A stretch of DNA of 29,664 bases from contig USBN01000014.1 in the NCBI GenBank assembly GCA_900552935.1, positions 1 to 29,664 on the forward strand, read 5' to 3'. The translations under genes and the position numbers were made by a program. This DNA is from an uncultured Coriobacteriaceae bacterium (GTDB lineage Bacteria; Actinomycetota; Coriobacteriia; Coriobacteriales; Atopobiaceae). Under the pieces are notes generated by a model, which searched no databases, had not been told where the DNA came from, and saw only the letters and a list, made by a program, of their open reading frames with translations. Shown here in pieces: positions 14,397 through 21,567 of this stretch; position 1 is the first letter of the stretch; every line of letters starts with the position of its first letter.

Positions 14397-14454
14397 AGAC
14401 GCGCGTAGCGCGGACGGGCGTGGGGAGCTCGCGCGACCCAGACGCCCACCCCAC

Positions 14455-15177
14455 CTACGGCAGCAGGACGAGCGCGGCGACGATCGCCGCGTTCAGCCCC
14501 ACGGCGAAGGCGACGTCACGAGCGCGAAGCGGCACCTCGAACGCGCAACGACGTTCGCCGGAGTCCTCGAACCCGCGAGACTCCATTGCCATAGCGAGGC
14601 TCTCCGAGCGCTCGAGGGCGTGCGCCAGCATCGGCACGACACGCCTGGGAGACAACGGATTCACGTGAACGCCGCGGGCCTTAAGCGCAAGGCCGACCTC
14701 GGCGTACTCGTCCTTGACCACAGGAAAGAAGTGGTAGGCAGCCAGTACGCCGTAGGCGAACTTCGGCGGCAGGCGGAACTGCTGCATGAGGCTCATAACG
14801 AGCTCGAAAGCATCGCTCGTGAAGGCGAACGACAAGCCCAGGCCACCGTAGGCCATGACGCGGCTCGCGAGCTGCGCGGCGGTGGTCCAGTCACTGGCGA
14901 ACAGGGTGCGCTGGCCAAACACGTCCGCCTCAATGGCCGCAGAGGCGTTTCCGCCCGAGCCATACATGAGACCGGTCACGAAGAGCGCCGCCGAGGTCAG
15001 GGCAAAGGGCACGAGCGCCGCCGCGACACCGCGACGGTTCGTGCCGGGGCTCGCGAGCGTCGCCACAAGGGCGATGACGCAAACCGCGAGGTTGACGCGC
15101 GTGTTGAACGTAACAGAGAGGATGAGCGACGCCACGGTGAGCGCGGCAAGCTTGATCCCGGGATTCAGGCTCCTCAT
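14455..15177 (-). CDS. ykoC: ECF-type transporter transmembrane (T) component, YkoC-like
   Basis: A 240-residue membrane protein, the EcfT-type energy-coupling subunit that links the substrate-binding membrane protein to the ATPases. It has several hydrophobic helices and the two diagnostic cytoplasmic motifs that contact the ATPases: KARG (about 167-170) and ESRG (about 199-202). Its position directly after a double-ATPase gene and downstream of YkoE- and YkoF-like genes under a TPP riboswitch identifies it as YkoC of the thiamine-precursor transporter. The start overlaps the ykoD stop (ATGA), and GAGGGGAG is the ribosome site. It is the last clear gene of the operon; the C-terminus ends in a hydrophobic helix (AALVLLP), as usual for the family. 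Confidence 0.88.
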   Translation of the reverse strand: MRSLNPGIKLAALTVASLILSVTFNTRVNLAVCVIALVATLASPGTNRRGVAAALVPFALTSAALFVTGLMYGSGGNASAAIEADVFGQRTLFASDWTTAAQLASRVMAYGGLGLSFAFTSDAFELVMSLMQQFRLPPKFAYGVLAAYHFFPVVKDEYAEVGLALKARGVHVNPLSPRRVVPMLAHALERSESLAMAMESRGFEDSGERRCAFEVPLRARDVAFAVGLNAAIVAALVLLP

Positions 15178-16784
15178 GAGGCACTCCCCTCTCGAACGGC
15201 GGGCACGGCGGTCGTCGCGGGCGCGGCAATCGCGGCGGCATCGGCGGGTGCGGCAGTCGTCGCGGGCGCGGCAATCGCGGCAGCATCGGCGGGTGCGGCG
15301 GTCGTCGCGGGCTCACGACGAGCCTCGACGTAGGCGTCAAGCTCCTCGCCCTCGAGCGGACGCACACGCCCGTCAGCTACGAGCAGCACCTGGTTGGCGA
15401 TGGCGCGGGCGAGCACGAGGTCGTGCGTCGCCACGACGACGGTGAGGCCAGCGGCAACGCGTCGCTCGAGCACGTCGAGCATCTTTCGCGTCGAACGCTC
15501 GTCCTGCGCATACGTGGGCTCATCGAGCAGAAGGACGTCGGCACGTCCCGCTAGCATTGCGAGCATGGCAAGACGACGCTGTTGGCCCTGGCTAATCTCA
15601 TACGGCGAGCGCTCGCCCAGGCCCTTCAGGCCAAACTCGGCGAGAAGGTCGGGCACGCGTGCCGCAAGCTCCTCCTCCGCCGCATCTGGATTGGCGGCAC
15701 GTAGCGTCACCATGACTTCCTCGGCGACAGTGAGCGCGAGGAACTGCAGACGCGGGTTCTGGAAGACCAGACCAACGGAACCCTCGACCGCAAGCTCGCC
15801 GGACGTGCGGCACGCGCCCGCGATGGCATGGAGCAGCGTGGACTTGCCACTTCCGCACTCGCCCACGAGAGCAGCCACGCTACCGTGAGCCACCTCGAGC
15901 GAAACACCCGAGAGCACGGTGGGCGCCGACCGGCCTCGCCCATAGCCAACGGACAAATCGCGAACGCGGACGACCTTCTCGGCATCCTCGGAAACGAGCG
16001 CGGGGCGCAGGCCCCTCGCCCATTCGTCATTCACGAACAAGCCGTCGGCACGCATCTCCGCCTCGTGCGCGGCAAACTCCGCAACCGGGAAGCTCGCCTC
16101 GTCAACGCTGCCATGCTCGCGCATGAGCACGACGCGATCCGCGAAGGGCAGCCACCAGCCGGCACGATGGTCGACCACCACGAGCGTCACGCCCTCTTGC
16201 TCGTTGAGACGGCGAAGCTCGACGGCGACCGAAGCGCACGACAACGGATCGAGATTGGCAAATGGCTCGTCAAGAACGAGCGTACGGGCACCGCACGCGA
16301 GCGCGGTGCACAGTGCGAGCTTCTGCTTGGTGCCGCCAGAGAGCTGACCAATGCGGTCCTTCTCGCGTCCCTCGAGGCCCACGAGCGCGAGGAGCTCGCG
16401 ACAGCGCTCGTGCATGTCGCCAGGCCAGGCGACGTTTTCGAGCGCAAAGAGCACCTCGCGCTCGACCGTATCCATGCAGAACTGGTTGTCGGGATTCTGG
16501 AACAGTATCGAGACTTCGCGGCTTCGCTCGCGCGGGCCCATCTTCCCCACCGGACGACCAGCCGCAAGGACCTCGCCCTCAAGCTCGCCTGCGTAGGCCG
16601 GGTAAAGCCCGGCGAGGCAGAAGGCGAGCGTCGACTTGCCCGACCCGGAGGCCCCCATCACGAGGACGACCTCCCCCCGACGCACGGTCAGGGAGAGGTC
16701 GGAGAAGACCGGGCCCGAGCCCTCGCCGTAGCGAAAGCCCAGGCCACGAGCCTCGAGCGCGATGTCCGTCTCGGCGCTAGGCAC
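15174..16784 (-). CDS. ykoD: ECF-type transporter double ATPase, YkoD-like
   Basis: A 536-residue protein with two fused ABC ATPase domains powering the vitamin-precursor importer. Domain 1: Walker A GASGSGKS (44-51), signature LSGGTKQK, Walker B LVLDEPFANLD. Domain 2: Walker A GECGSGKS, signature SQGQQRRLAM (a common variant in these proteins), Walker B LLLDEPTYAQDE. The start codon is GTG at 16784, overlapping the ykoE stop by 8 bp, with only a weak ribosome site, which suggests coupled translation. The C-terminal 50 residues are an Ala/Thr/Pro low-complexity tail encoded by 2.3 copies of a 45-bp tandem repeat (15211-15312), not part of the ATPase fold. ATGA overlap with ykoC follows. Confidence 0.9.
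   Translation of the reverse strand: MPSAETDIALEARGLGFRYGEGSGPVFSDLSLTVRRGEVVLVMGASGSGKSTLAFCLAGLYPAYAGELEGEVLAAGRPVGKMGPRERSREVSILFQNPDNQFCMDTVEREVLFALENVAWPGDMHERCRELLALVGLEGREKDRIGQLSGGTKQKLALCTALACGARTLVLDEPFANLDPLSCASVAVELRRLNEQEGVTLVVVDHRAGWWLPFADRVVLMREHGSVDEASFPVAEFAAHEAEMRADGLFVNDEWARGLRPALVSEDAEKVVRVRDLSVGYGRGRSAPTVLSGVSLEVAHGSVAALVGECGSGKSTLLHAIAGACRTSGELAVEGSVGLVFQNPRLQFLALTVAEEVMVTLRAANPDAAEEELAARVPDLLAEFGLKGLGERSPYEISQGQQRRLAMLAMLAGRADVLLLDEPTYAQDERSTRKMLDVLERRVAAGLTVVVATHDLVLARAIANQVLLVADGRVRPLEGEELDAYVEARREPATTAAPADAAAIAAPATTAAPADAAAIAAPATTAVPAVREGSAS
15211..15312. repeat. 45-bp tandem repeat encoding the YkoD C-terminal tail
   Basis: Units at 15211-15255 and 15256-15300 differ at a few positions, and a third begins at 15301 and breaks off after 12 bp. 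The period is a multiple of three and keeps the frame, adding a 15-residue Ala/Pro/Thr unit twice. Copy-number variation between strains is likely. Confidence 0.85.
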
Positions 16785-17379
16785 GCGAGCGACCTAGGGC
16801 GTAGCCCTTAAGCAGGCCGGTCTTGGCGAGGCCATCGCCGATGGCCTTGGAGAGCAGACCGGCGAAGAGCATGGAGCTCACGAGCCTCACGACGAAGAAC
16901 AGCACGAGCACCGGGACGGCGATGAGGCCGTAGCCGGAGCGGATGAAGCTCCAGACGAAGCTGATGACGGTGCAGAACGCGCTCGCGAGCAGCATGTCCT
17001 TGGTCTCGAAGCTCTTGTAGTGGCCGAGGGCGAAGGCGAGCTCGGCGCCGGCACCCTGGACGAGGCCGGTCACGATGACCATCGGGCCATACATGTTGCC
17101 GAGAAGGACCTCGATGAGGGCGGCGACGACCTCAGAGACGAGAGCGACGCCCGGACGCTGGATGATGTAGGCCGCGAGCGTGGACACCATGAACCAGATG
17201 CCAAACACGATCTCGTTGCCCATGGGGCCGATGCCCATCGGGGTGAAGGCGGCGACCATTGCCGCGGCGGCGTAGACCGCCACGAGGTAGACGACGCCGA
17301 AGACGACGCAAAGCATCGCCACGAAGATGATCTCCTGGAGCTTCCAGCCGCCCTTTGCGGCACCGTTCTCGTTAGCCAT
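16777..17379 (-). CDS. ykoE: YkoE-like substrate-specific membrane component of a thiamine/HMP importer
   Basis: A 200-residue integral membrane protein matching the YkoE family, the S-component of the thiamine-precursor (hydroxymethylpyrimidine) or thiamine importer described in Bacillus. Recognisable segments are VFGVVYLVAVYA, FGIWFMVSTLAAYIIQRPGVALVSE and LLGNMYGPMVIVTGLVQGAGAE, the last two highly conserved. About six hydrophobic helices are visible. The start follows AGGAGAAACAAGGA. A palindromic repeat (17400-17430) separates it from ykoF, and the ykoD start overlaps its stop by 8 bp. Whether the substrate is HMP or intact thiamine cannot be decided from sequence. Confidence 0.92.
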   Translation of the reverse strand: MANENGAAKGGWKLQEIIFVAMLCVVFGVVYLVAVYAAAAMVAAFTPMGIGPMGNEIVFGIWFMVSTLAAYIIQRPGVALVSEVVAALIEVLLGNMYGPMVIVTGLVQGAGAELAFALGHYKSFETKDMLLASAFCTVISFVWSFIRSGYGLIAVPVLVLFFVVRLVSSMLFAGLLSKAIGDGLAKTGLLKGYALGRSRA

Positions 17380-17399
17380 TCCTTGTTTCTCCTCTCGTC

Positions 17400-17436
17400 A
17401 CCTGAAAAAGGGACAGTCCCTTTTTCAGGTTCTTGC
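17400..17436. repeat. Palindromic repeat with GGGACAGTCCC core, copy 2
   Basis: Arms of 15 bp (17400-17414 and 17416-17430) are perfectly complementary around one base, followed by TCTTGC. The core is identical to copy 1, while the outer arm differs (ACCTGAA against AGTTGAC) with symmetry kept on both sides. It lies inside the operon, between ykoF and ykoE, just upstream of the ykoE ribosome site, where a hairpin could tune expression. Confidence 0.8.
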
Positions 17437-17512
17437 GGTTTGTGCACGGACGTGAGTCACCCGTCGCGTCGTTCAGCGCGACAGCTAGCGCGCTGGCCAA
17501 GCCCGCGTGGTC

Positions 17513-18151
17513 CTACTCGACCGTGGGGCTGTTGACGTTAATCGTGAAGTGCAGCACGTAATGGTGTACGTTCTCGCTCGCTTCCATGAGCTCGCAGACC
17601 TCCTGCAGGTAGGCGAAGACGTCCTTGATGCTGCCCTCGATGCGCGTGGCGTAGTGGATCGTGGTGGGGTTGAGACCACGCTTCTCGGCGAGACGCCAGA
17701 CCTCGGCGATGTCATCGATGTAGTCGCCCACGCCCATGGGATAGAGGGCGAGCTTGCACAGGCACGGCTGCGTGGCGGCCTCGACGATGGCGTGGTTGGG
17801 GGCCTCGCCCGCAGCCTCGAGCACCGAGTCGCCAGAGACGTCGCCCGGGCAACCCTTGGAGACCTGGCCCTCGATGGCCATGTGGACGCCCTCGGTCCAG
17901 GAGCTGGCGAACAGCGCGGAGACCGCGTCCATCACATAGGGAAGCTTGCCGCGGTAGACCGTCGAAAGGGCGTCAGTCTCGCTCCAGACGCAGGAGGTGT
18001 CGACGCGCCCGAGGGCGCCGAGAATGATGTCGATGAAGTTGTCGCACATGGGATAGAGCGTGAATCGGCAGCCGGAAATCGGCAGGTCAGTACCCCTGCC
18101 AGCCCAAGGCAGATCGGGGCGGTTGCAGCCCTCGCAGCAGTTTTCAGACAT
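17513..18151 (-). CDS. ykoF: YkoF-like thiamine/HMP-binding protein
   Basis: A 212-residue soluble protein of the YKOF family, which binds thiamine or its pyrimidine and works with the YkoEDC importer. Two homologous ACT-like ferredoxin-fold halves are visible: the first opens ISGCRFTLYPMCDNFIDIILGAL, the second CLCKLALYPMGVGDYIDDI. The conserved DTSCVWSETDALSTVYRG and GCPGDVSGDS blocks agree with Bacillus YkoF. The N-terminal MSENCCEGC is a short Cys-rich addition. No signal peptide is seen, so it is cytosolic. Start 18151 is preferred for GAGAGGAAG just upstream; a longer frame would run through the riboswitch leader. As first gene of the operon, it is the direct target of the TPP riboswitch and of the leader inverted repeat that covers its ribosome site. 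Confidence 0.93.
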   Translation of the reverse strand: MSENCCEGCNRPDLPWAGRGTDLPISGCRFTLYPMCDNFIDIILGALGRVDTSCVWSETDALSTVYRGKLPYVMDAVSALFASSWTEGVHMAIEGQVSKGCPGDVSGDSVLEAAGEAPNHAIVEAATQPCLCKLALYPMGVGDYIDDIAEVWRLAEKRGLNPTTIHYATRIEGSIKDVFAYLQEVCELMEASENVHHYVLHFTINVNSPTVE

Positions 18152-18156
18152 GTCTT

Positions 18157-18251
18157 CCTCTCGTTCGTGACGCAGGCAGGCTGCGCCGCGGCCGCATGGG
18201 CCACATCCGCGGCCATAGTGACCGCATCTGGATGCAAGCAGGAACGAGAGG
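18157..18251 (-). promoter_or_regulatory. Leader inverted repeat that can sequester the ykoF ribosome binding site
   Basis: In leftward RNA, CCUCUCGUUC (from 18251 to 18242) is exactly complementary to GAACGAGAGG (18166 to 18157), which contains the ykoF Shine-Dalgarno sequence. The 75-nt interval holds nested stems (GGCCGC/GCGGCC at about 18188-18213 and a GCATC/GATGC hairpin near 18225) that would bring the arms together. This fits a translational expression platform for the upstream TPP aptamer. A second GCCGCAC/GTGCGGC hairpin (18278-18301) lies between aptamer and this element. Confidence 0.6.
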
Positions 18252-18346
18252 CTTGAACGAGCCAAGAAGGCAACGTCGCCGCACGAGACGGCGGGTGCGG
18301 CAAAGTCGCACGCCAGAAGAACGACGCCTCGAGCGCGAGGCGGGTA

Positions 18347-18422
18347 GCTTCCCTACGCTGGTCCTAACCAGGTCAGGTTCAAGGGGTTGGAAATCCTCTC
18401 AGCTCTTGCGAGCACCCCCAGC
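18347..18422 (-). ncRNA. TPP riboswitch aptamer (THI element)
   Basis: Leftward RNA contains every conserved block in order: GGGGGUGC, GCUGAGA, ACCCCUUGAACCUGA, CUGGUUAG...ACCAG and CGUAGGGAA, closed by GCU/AGC. This is close to the consensus thiamine pyrophosphate riboswitch. TPP binding is expected to shut down the ykoFEDC importer. The leader between aptamer and ykoF (about 195 nt) has no hairpin with a poly-U tail, so control of translation is more likely than termination. Confidence 0.95.
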
Positions 18423-18454
18423 ACTTGTGCCGCGCGCGGCGGCAACGGTTTGGC

Positions 18455-18482
18455 ATTGTACTAACCCCGACGATGCTGTCAA
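18455..18482 (-). promoter_or_regulatory. Promoter of the ykoFEDC operon
   Basis: TTGACA (18482-18477, perfect -35), 16 nt, TACAAT (18460-18455, five of six). Transcription would start near 18448, about 26 nt before the TPP aptamer. This is the best sigma-70-type promoter in the window. Confidence 0.82.
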
Positions 18483-18630
18483 GAGGCGTTGCAATTGCAC
18501 GCTAGCGCGCCAATAGACCGACGTAGCCAACGTCTTAGCTGCTCAGAGGCTCTATCACTCGTCGCGACAGCGCTTGAGGGGCCTTTGCGCCCTTTCACGC
18601 TCTGTCATGAAACTGTTACGTCTGCGTCCG

Positions 18631-18640
18631 GAACGCGTTC
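18631..18640. promoter_or_regulatory. Palindrome upstream of the phosphofructokinase gene
   Basis: GAACGCGTTC is a perfect 10-bp palindrome about 100 nt before the pfkA start, next to an AT-rich TACTTATG stretch that may hold a -10. It could be an operator. The half-site gap of two bases does not fit LexA. No convincing complete promoter is seen here. Confidence 0.3.
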
Positions 18641-18738
18641 GGCGGGGAATACTTATGTAAGACTGTGCCGGTGAACCAAAAACACGCCCTGCAGGGATCG
18701 CGACGCGCCCCGCCGTGGCGGATCAGAAGGGAGCTCCC

Positions 18739-19818
18739 ATGCTCAGGATTGGCCTTCTTACCAGCGGCGGCGACTGCCAGGCGCTCAACGCCACCATGCG
18801 TGGCATCGTGAAGACCGTGCTCAGGAACTCGAAGGAAAAGGTCGAGATCTACGGCTTCGAAGACGGCTACCAGGGCCTCATCTACGGTCACTATCGCAAG
18901 ATGAGCTGGGCTGATTTCTCTGGCATTCTCATCAAGGGCGGCACGATCCTGGGCACCAGCCGCACGCCCTTCAAGCTCCTCGACACGCCCGAGGCGGACG
19001 GTGTCGAGAAGGTCCCCGCGATGGTCAAGAACTATCGCAAGCTCAATCTCGACTGTCTGTTCGTGCTGGGCGGCAACGGCTCCACGAAGACCGCCAACCG
19101 CCTTCGCGAAGAGGGTCTCAACGTGATCGCCCTGCCGAAGACCATCGACAATGACACCTATGGCACCGACATGACCTTCGGCTTCCCCAGCGCCATCGAC
19201 ATCGCGACGAAGTGCATCGACGACATCCACACCACGGCGGAAAGCCACCGTCGCGTCTTCGTGATCGAGATCATGGGCCACAAGGTTGGCTGGATTCCGC
19301 TCTACGCGGGCATTGCCGGCGGTGCCGACGTCATCCTCATTCCCGAGATTCCGTACGAGATGGACAACGTGATTGACGCCATTGAGCAGCGTGAACGCGA
19401 TGGCGGGCGATTCTCGATCGTCGTCGTGGCCGAGGGCGCCATCACCAAGGAAGAGGCGGCGATGAAGAAGAAGGACTACAAGCGCCTGGTCGCTCAGCGC
19501 GTGAAGCCCAGCGTCGCCTACGACATCGCCGAGGAAATCGCCGCTCGTACCGATCGCGAGGTTCGCGTCGCGGTACCTGGCCACACGCAGCGCGGCGGCG
19601 AGCCCAGCGCGCAGGACCGCATCTTCGCGACCCAGTGTGGTGTCGAAGCCGCAAAGAGCTGCCTCGCAGGCGAGTACGGCTGCATGATTGCCCTGCGCGA
19701 TGGCCGCATGACGCGCGTCCCGCTCAAGGAGGTCGCTGGCAAGCTCAAGTACGTCGACCCCAACAGCGAGCTCGTCCGCGAGGCCAAGATGCTTGGCATT
19801 TCCTTCGGTGACGAGTAG
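18739..19818 (+). CDS. pfkA: 6-phosphofructokinase
   Basis: A 359-residue PfkA-family enzyme converting fructose-6-phosphate to fructose-1,6-bisphosphate in glycolysis. The N-terminus LTSGGDCQALNATMRG is typical. The phosphoryl-donor site reads GGNGS (111-115), with Gly in the position usual for ATP enzymes but Asn in place of the common Asp. The catalytic block reads PKTIDND (133-139), with Lys134 as in PPi-dependent and clade-III enzymes and Asp137 as base. Further signatures are EIMGHKVGWI, IPEIPY and PGHTQRGGEPSAQDR. The donor (ATP, PPi or both) is therefore uncertain. Start 18739 follows AGAAGGGAG; a GTG 24 nt upstream is less likely. Length is slightly above the 320-residue bacterial ATP form. 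It ends in a strong terminator and is convergent with the aminopeptidase gene. Confidence 0.95.
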   Translation: MLRIGLLTSGGDCQALNATMRGIVKTVLRNSKEKVEIYGFEDGYQGLIYGHYRKMSWADFSGILIKGGTILGTSRTPFKLLDTPEADGVEKVPAMVKNYRKLNLDCLFVLGGNGSTKTANRLREEGLNVIALPKTIDNDTYGTDMTFGFPSAIDIATKCIDDIHTTAESHRRVFVIEIMGHKVGWIPLYAGIAGGADVILIPEIPYEMDNVIDAIEQRERDGGRFSIVVVAEGAITKEEAAMKKKDYKRLVAQRVKPSVAYDIAEEIAARTDREVRVAVPGHTQRGGEPSAQDRIFATQCGVEAAKSCLAGEYGCMIALRDGRMTRVPLKEVAGKLKYVDPNSELVREAKMLGISFGDE

Positions 19819-19868
19819 GGCACGAACGGTTTATCCATCGCCCGTCACTAGGCTTAGCTAGACCAATC

Positions 19869-19906
19869 AGGCGCCGCCCAGCTTCTCCAGCCGGGCGGCG
19901 CCTTTT
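19869..19906 (+). terminator. Strong intrinsic terminator of pfkA
   Basis: AGGCGCCGCCC (19869-19879) and GGGCGGCGCCT (19893-19903) form a perfect 11-bp GC-rich stem with a 13-nt loop, followed by TTTT. It lies 51 nt after the pfkA stop. Confidence 0.9.
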
Positions 19907-19911
19907 CCGTT

Positions 19912-19939
19912 AGGGGGTGCGGCCGTAGCCACACCCCCT
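19912..19939 (-). terminator. Hairpin after the aminopeptidase gene
   Basis: AGGGGGTG (19912-19919) and CACCCCCT (19932-19939) pair perfectly, with an inner GGC/GCC stem after one mismatch. It lies 63 nt beyond the leftward aminopeptidase stop and beside the pfkA terminator. No U-run follows leftward, so it probably works together with the pfkA terminator stem read from the other side. Confidence 0.45.
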
Positions 19940-20002
19940 CAAAACGTTAGATTTCCCCGCGATACCCGCCCGGTACTCCGGCTTCCTGGCGATGGCCGGG
20001 CG

Positions 20003-21358
20003 TTACCCCAGCGTCACGACATCGGCGCCATCAATGAGAAGATCAGCGTTATAGAAAGCCGTAAGAGCCTCGATGGCGAGGGTCACATCGCGCGCTCCGC
20101 CCGTCTCGTAGCTCGAGTGCATGGCCAGCTGCGGCAGGCCCACATCAACGGCATGCACGCTTACCTGCGTGTTCGAAAGATTTCCGAGCGTAGAGCCGCC
20201 CGCCATGTCGCTGCGGTTGGCAAACGTCTGAAGCGGCACGCCCGCATCGGCACAAACCGCCTGGAGCACGGCGCGGCTGAAGGCGTCGGTGCAGTACTTC
20301 TGGTTCGCCGCCTCCTTCACCACGAGGCCGCCGTTGAGGCGACAGCGGTTGACGGCGTCGCACTTGCCCGCCTGGTTCGGGTGAACGGCATGCGCGTTAT
20401 CGCAGCTCACGAGCATGGACTTGGCAACCGCCTGGCACAGCTCATCGCTCGTGTGCCCAAGCGCCGCATTAACGCGCGCGAGGGTATCGGCAAGCACGGT
20501 GGACATGGCTCCCTGCTTCGTGTTCGAGCCAACCTCCTCGTTGTCGAAGCAGCAGTAGACGCTCACATCACGCTGGTTGTCGCTCGCAAGGAACGCCTTG
20601 AGCGAGGTGAACGCGCAGGCAAGGTCATCAAGCTTGGGCGAGGACACGAACTCGCTGGCAGCGCCCCACACGCAGCCACGCTGACGGTTCACGAGGAACA
20701 GGTCGCGCGCGACGATGTTCTCGGGCTCGATCCCAAGATGCTCTGCCACAAGCGCGTCGACAGTGCCCACGGTGCAGTCGCCTGCGGACATGATCGGGCA
20801 CAGGTCGGTCGCGCGGTTAGGCGAGAACTTGTCGTTCACGGCACGATCAAAGTGAATGGCAAGGCTCGGGATAATCGCGACGTCACGGTCGAGTGACACG
20901 AGGCGGCTCTCGATGCGAAAACCCTCGCGCACAAGCACGCGACCAGCAAGCGACAGAGGCTTGTCGAACCAGGTGTAGTCAATCATGCCGCCGTAAGCCT
21001 CGGTGTCGAGGCGCAGATAGGCCTCGGGGCCTTCCATCTCGGCAACGTTCTTGAGCTTGAACGCCGGCGAATCCGCGTGAGACGCCGCAAGCTGGAAGTG
21101 GTAGTTTGAGCCCTCCTCGGCAACGCGCTCGCCCACCTTCCAGGCGATGACGGTCGAGTTGTTGCGGCACGTGTAGTAGCTGCCGCCCGCGCGGACATCC
21201 CACGCGCCAGCCTCGGGGAGGTACGTGAAGCCGGCCTCGTCGAGGTAGGAGCGGATGGTCTTAACGGAATGGAACATGCTCGGGCTCTTCTGAATGAAGC
21301 TGACGAGCTCCTCAGCAGCGGCGATTTCCGCCGCGGAAGTCTTAGTGGTGACGCCCAT
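20003..21358 (-). CDS. M18-family aminopeptidase
   Basis: A 451-residue cytosolic zinc metallopeptidase of family M18 (aspartyl aminopeptidase/ApeB-like), removing N-terminal residues, often acidic ones. Metal and catalytic segments are present in order: AASHADSPAFKLK with His94, KLDDLACAF with the bridging Asp, CFDNEEVGSNTKQGA with the catalytic and metal-binding Glu residues, SCDNAHAVHPN, and AMHSSYETGG with the last His ligand. The WFDKPLSLAGRVLVRE and NRATDLCPIM segments also fit M18 enzymes. The start follows AGAAGGGA. It is a single gene with a possible extended -10 promoter (21391-21399), read convergently with pfkA. Exact specificity is not readable. Confidence 0.93.
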   Translation of the reverse strand: MGVTTKTSAAEIAAAEELVSFIQKSPSMFHSVKTIRSYLDEAGFTYLPEAGAWDVRAGGSYYTCRNNSTVIAWKVGERVAEEGSNYHFQLAASHADSPAFKLKNVAEMEGPEAYLRLDTEAYGGMIDYTWFDKPLSLAGRVLVREGFRIESRLVSLDRDVAIIPSLAIHFDRAVNDKFSPNRATDLCPIMSAGDCTVGTVDALVAEHLGIEPENIVARDLFLVNRQRGCVWGAASEFVSSPKLDDLACAFTSLKAFLASDNQRDVSVYCCFDNEEVGSNTKQGAMSTVLADTLARVNAALGHTSDELCQAVAKSMLVSCDNAHAVHPNQAGKCDAVNRCRLNGGLVVKEAANQKYCTDAFSRAVLQAVCADAGVPLQTFANRSDMAGGSTLGNLSNTQVSVHAVDVGLPQLAMHSSYETGGARDVTLAIEALTAFYNADLLIDGADVVTLG

Positions 21359-21390
21359 GCGATTCCCTTCTGACGTTTGGTTGCCCGTTC

Positions 21391-21399
21391 AGTCTATCA
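21391..21399 (-). promoter_or_regulatory. Possible extended -10 promoter of the aminopeptidase gene
   Basis: Leftward TGATAGACT has the TGn extension and a four-of-six -10. Transcription would begin about 25 nt before the start codon. There is no clear -35, as allowed for extended -10 promoters. Confidence 0.35.
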
Positions 21400-21400
21400 C

Positions 21401-21514
21401 CCGCATGCGAACAGGGAATGCAGCCCGTCTGCGCATGCGGGGATGCCGGCCGGTTCCCGCCGCGCATCGTGGCCCACGCCCGGATGCAGCCCGCCTACGC
21501 ATGCGGGGATGCCG
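21401..21514. repeat. Paired 31-bp direct repeats and CGCATGCGG palindromes
   Basis: The 31-bp blocks 21418-21448 and 21484-21514 differ at only two positions (period 66). Each ends in ACGCATGCGGGGATGCCG or a one-base variant. CCGCATGCG (21401-21409) is an exact inverted match of CGCATGCGG in both blocks, so alternative hairpins can form. It lies between the end of the fatty-acid operon and the aminopeptidase promoter, with no gene. Confidence 0.65.
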
Positions 21515-21567
21515 TCGCCGCGCGCAAACGAAAGACACAATCCGCCCGCGCCATCCTCCACCGTCCC

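Noticed and set aside
12478..15333. Very long open frame (951 codons) on the + strand opposite the radical SAM and ykoC genes
   Set aside because: It mirrors genuine genes on the other strand, is Arg/Ala/His-rich without any domain, and arises from GC-rich third positions. The same applies to long + strand frames opposite 2821-4284, 6336-7895, 21418-23298, 23096-24820 and 25605-27725.
18631..18640. GAACGCGTTC as a LexA box before pfkA
   Set aside because: The half-sites are separated by two bases instead of four, and the gene is not a repair gene.
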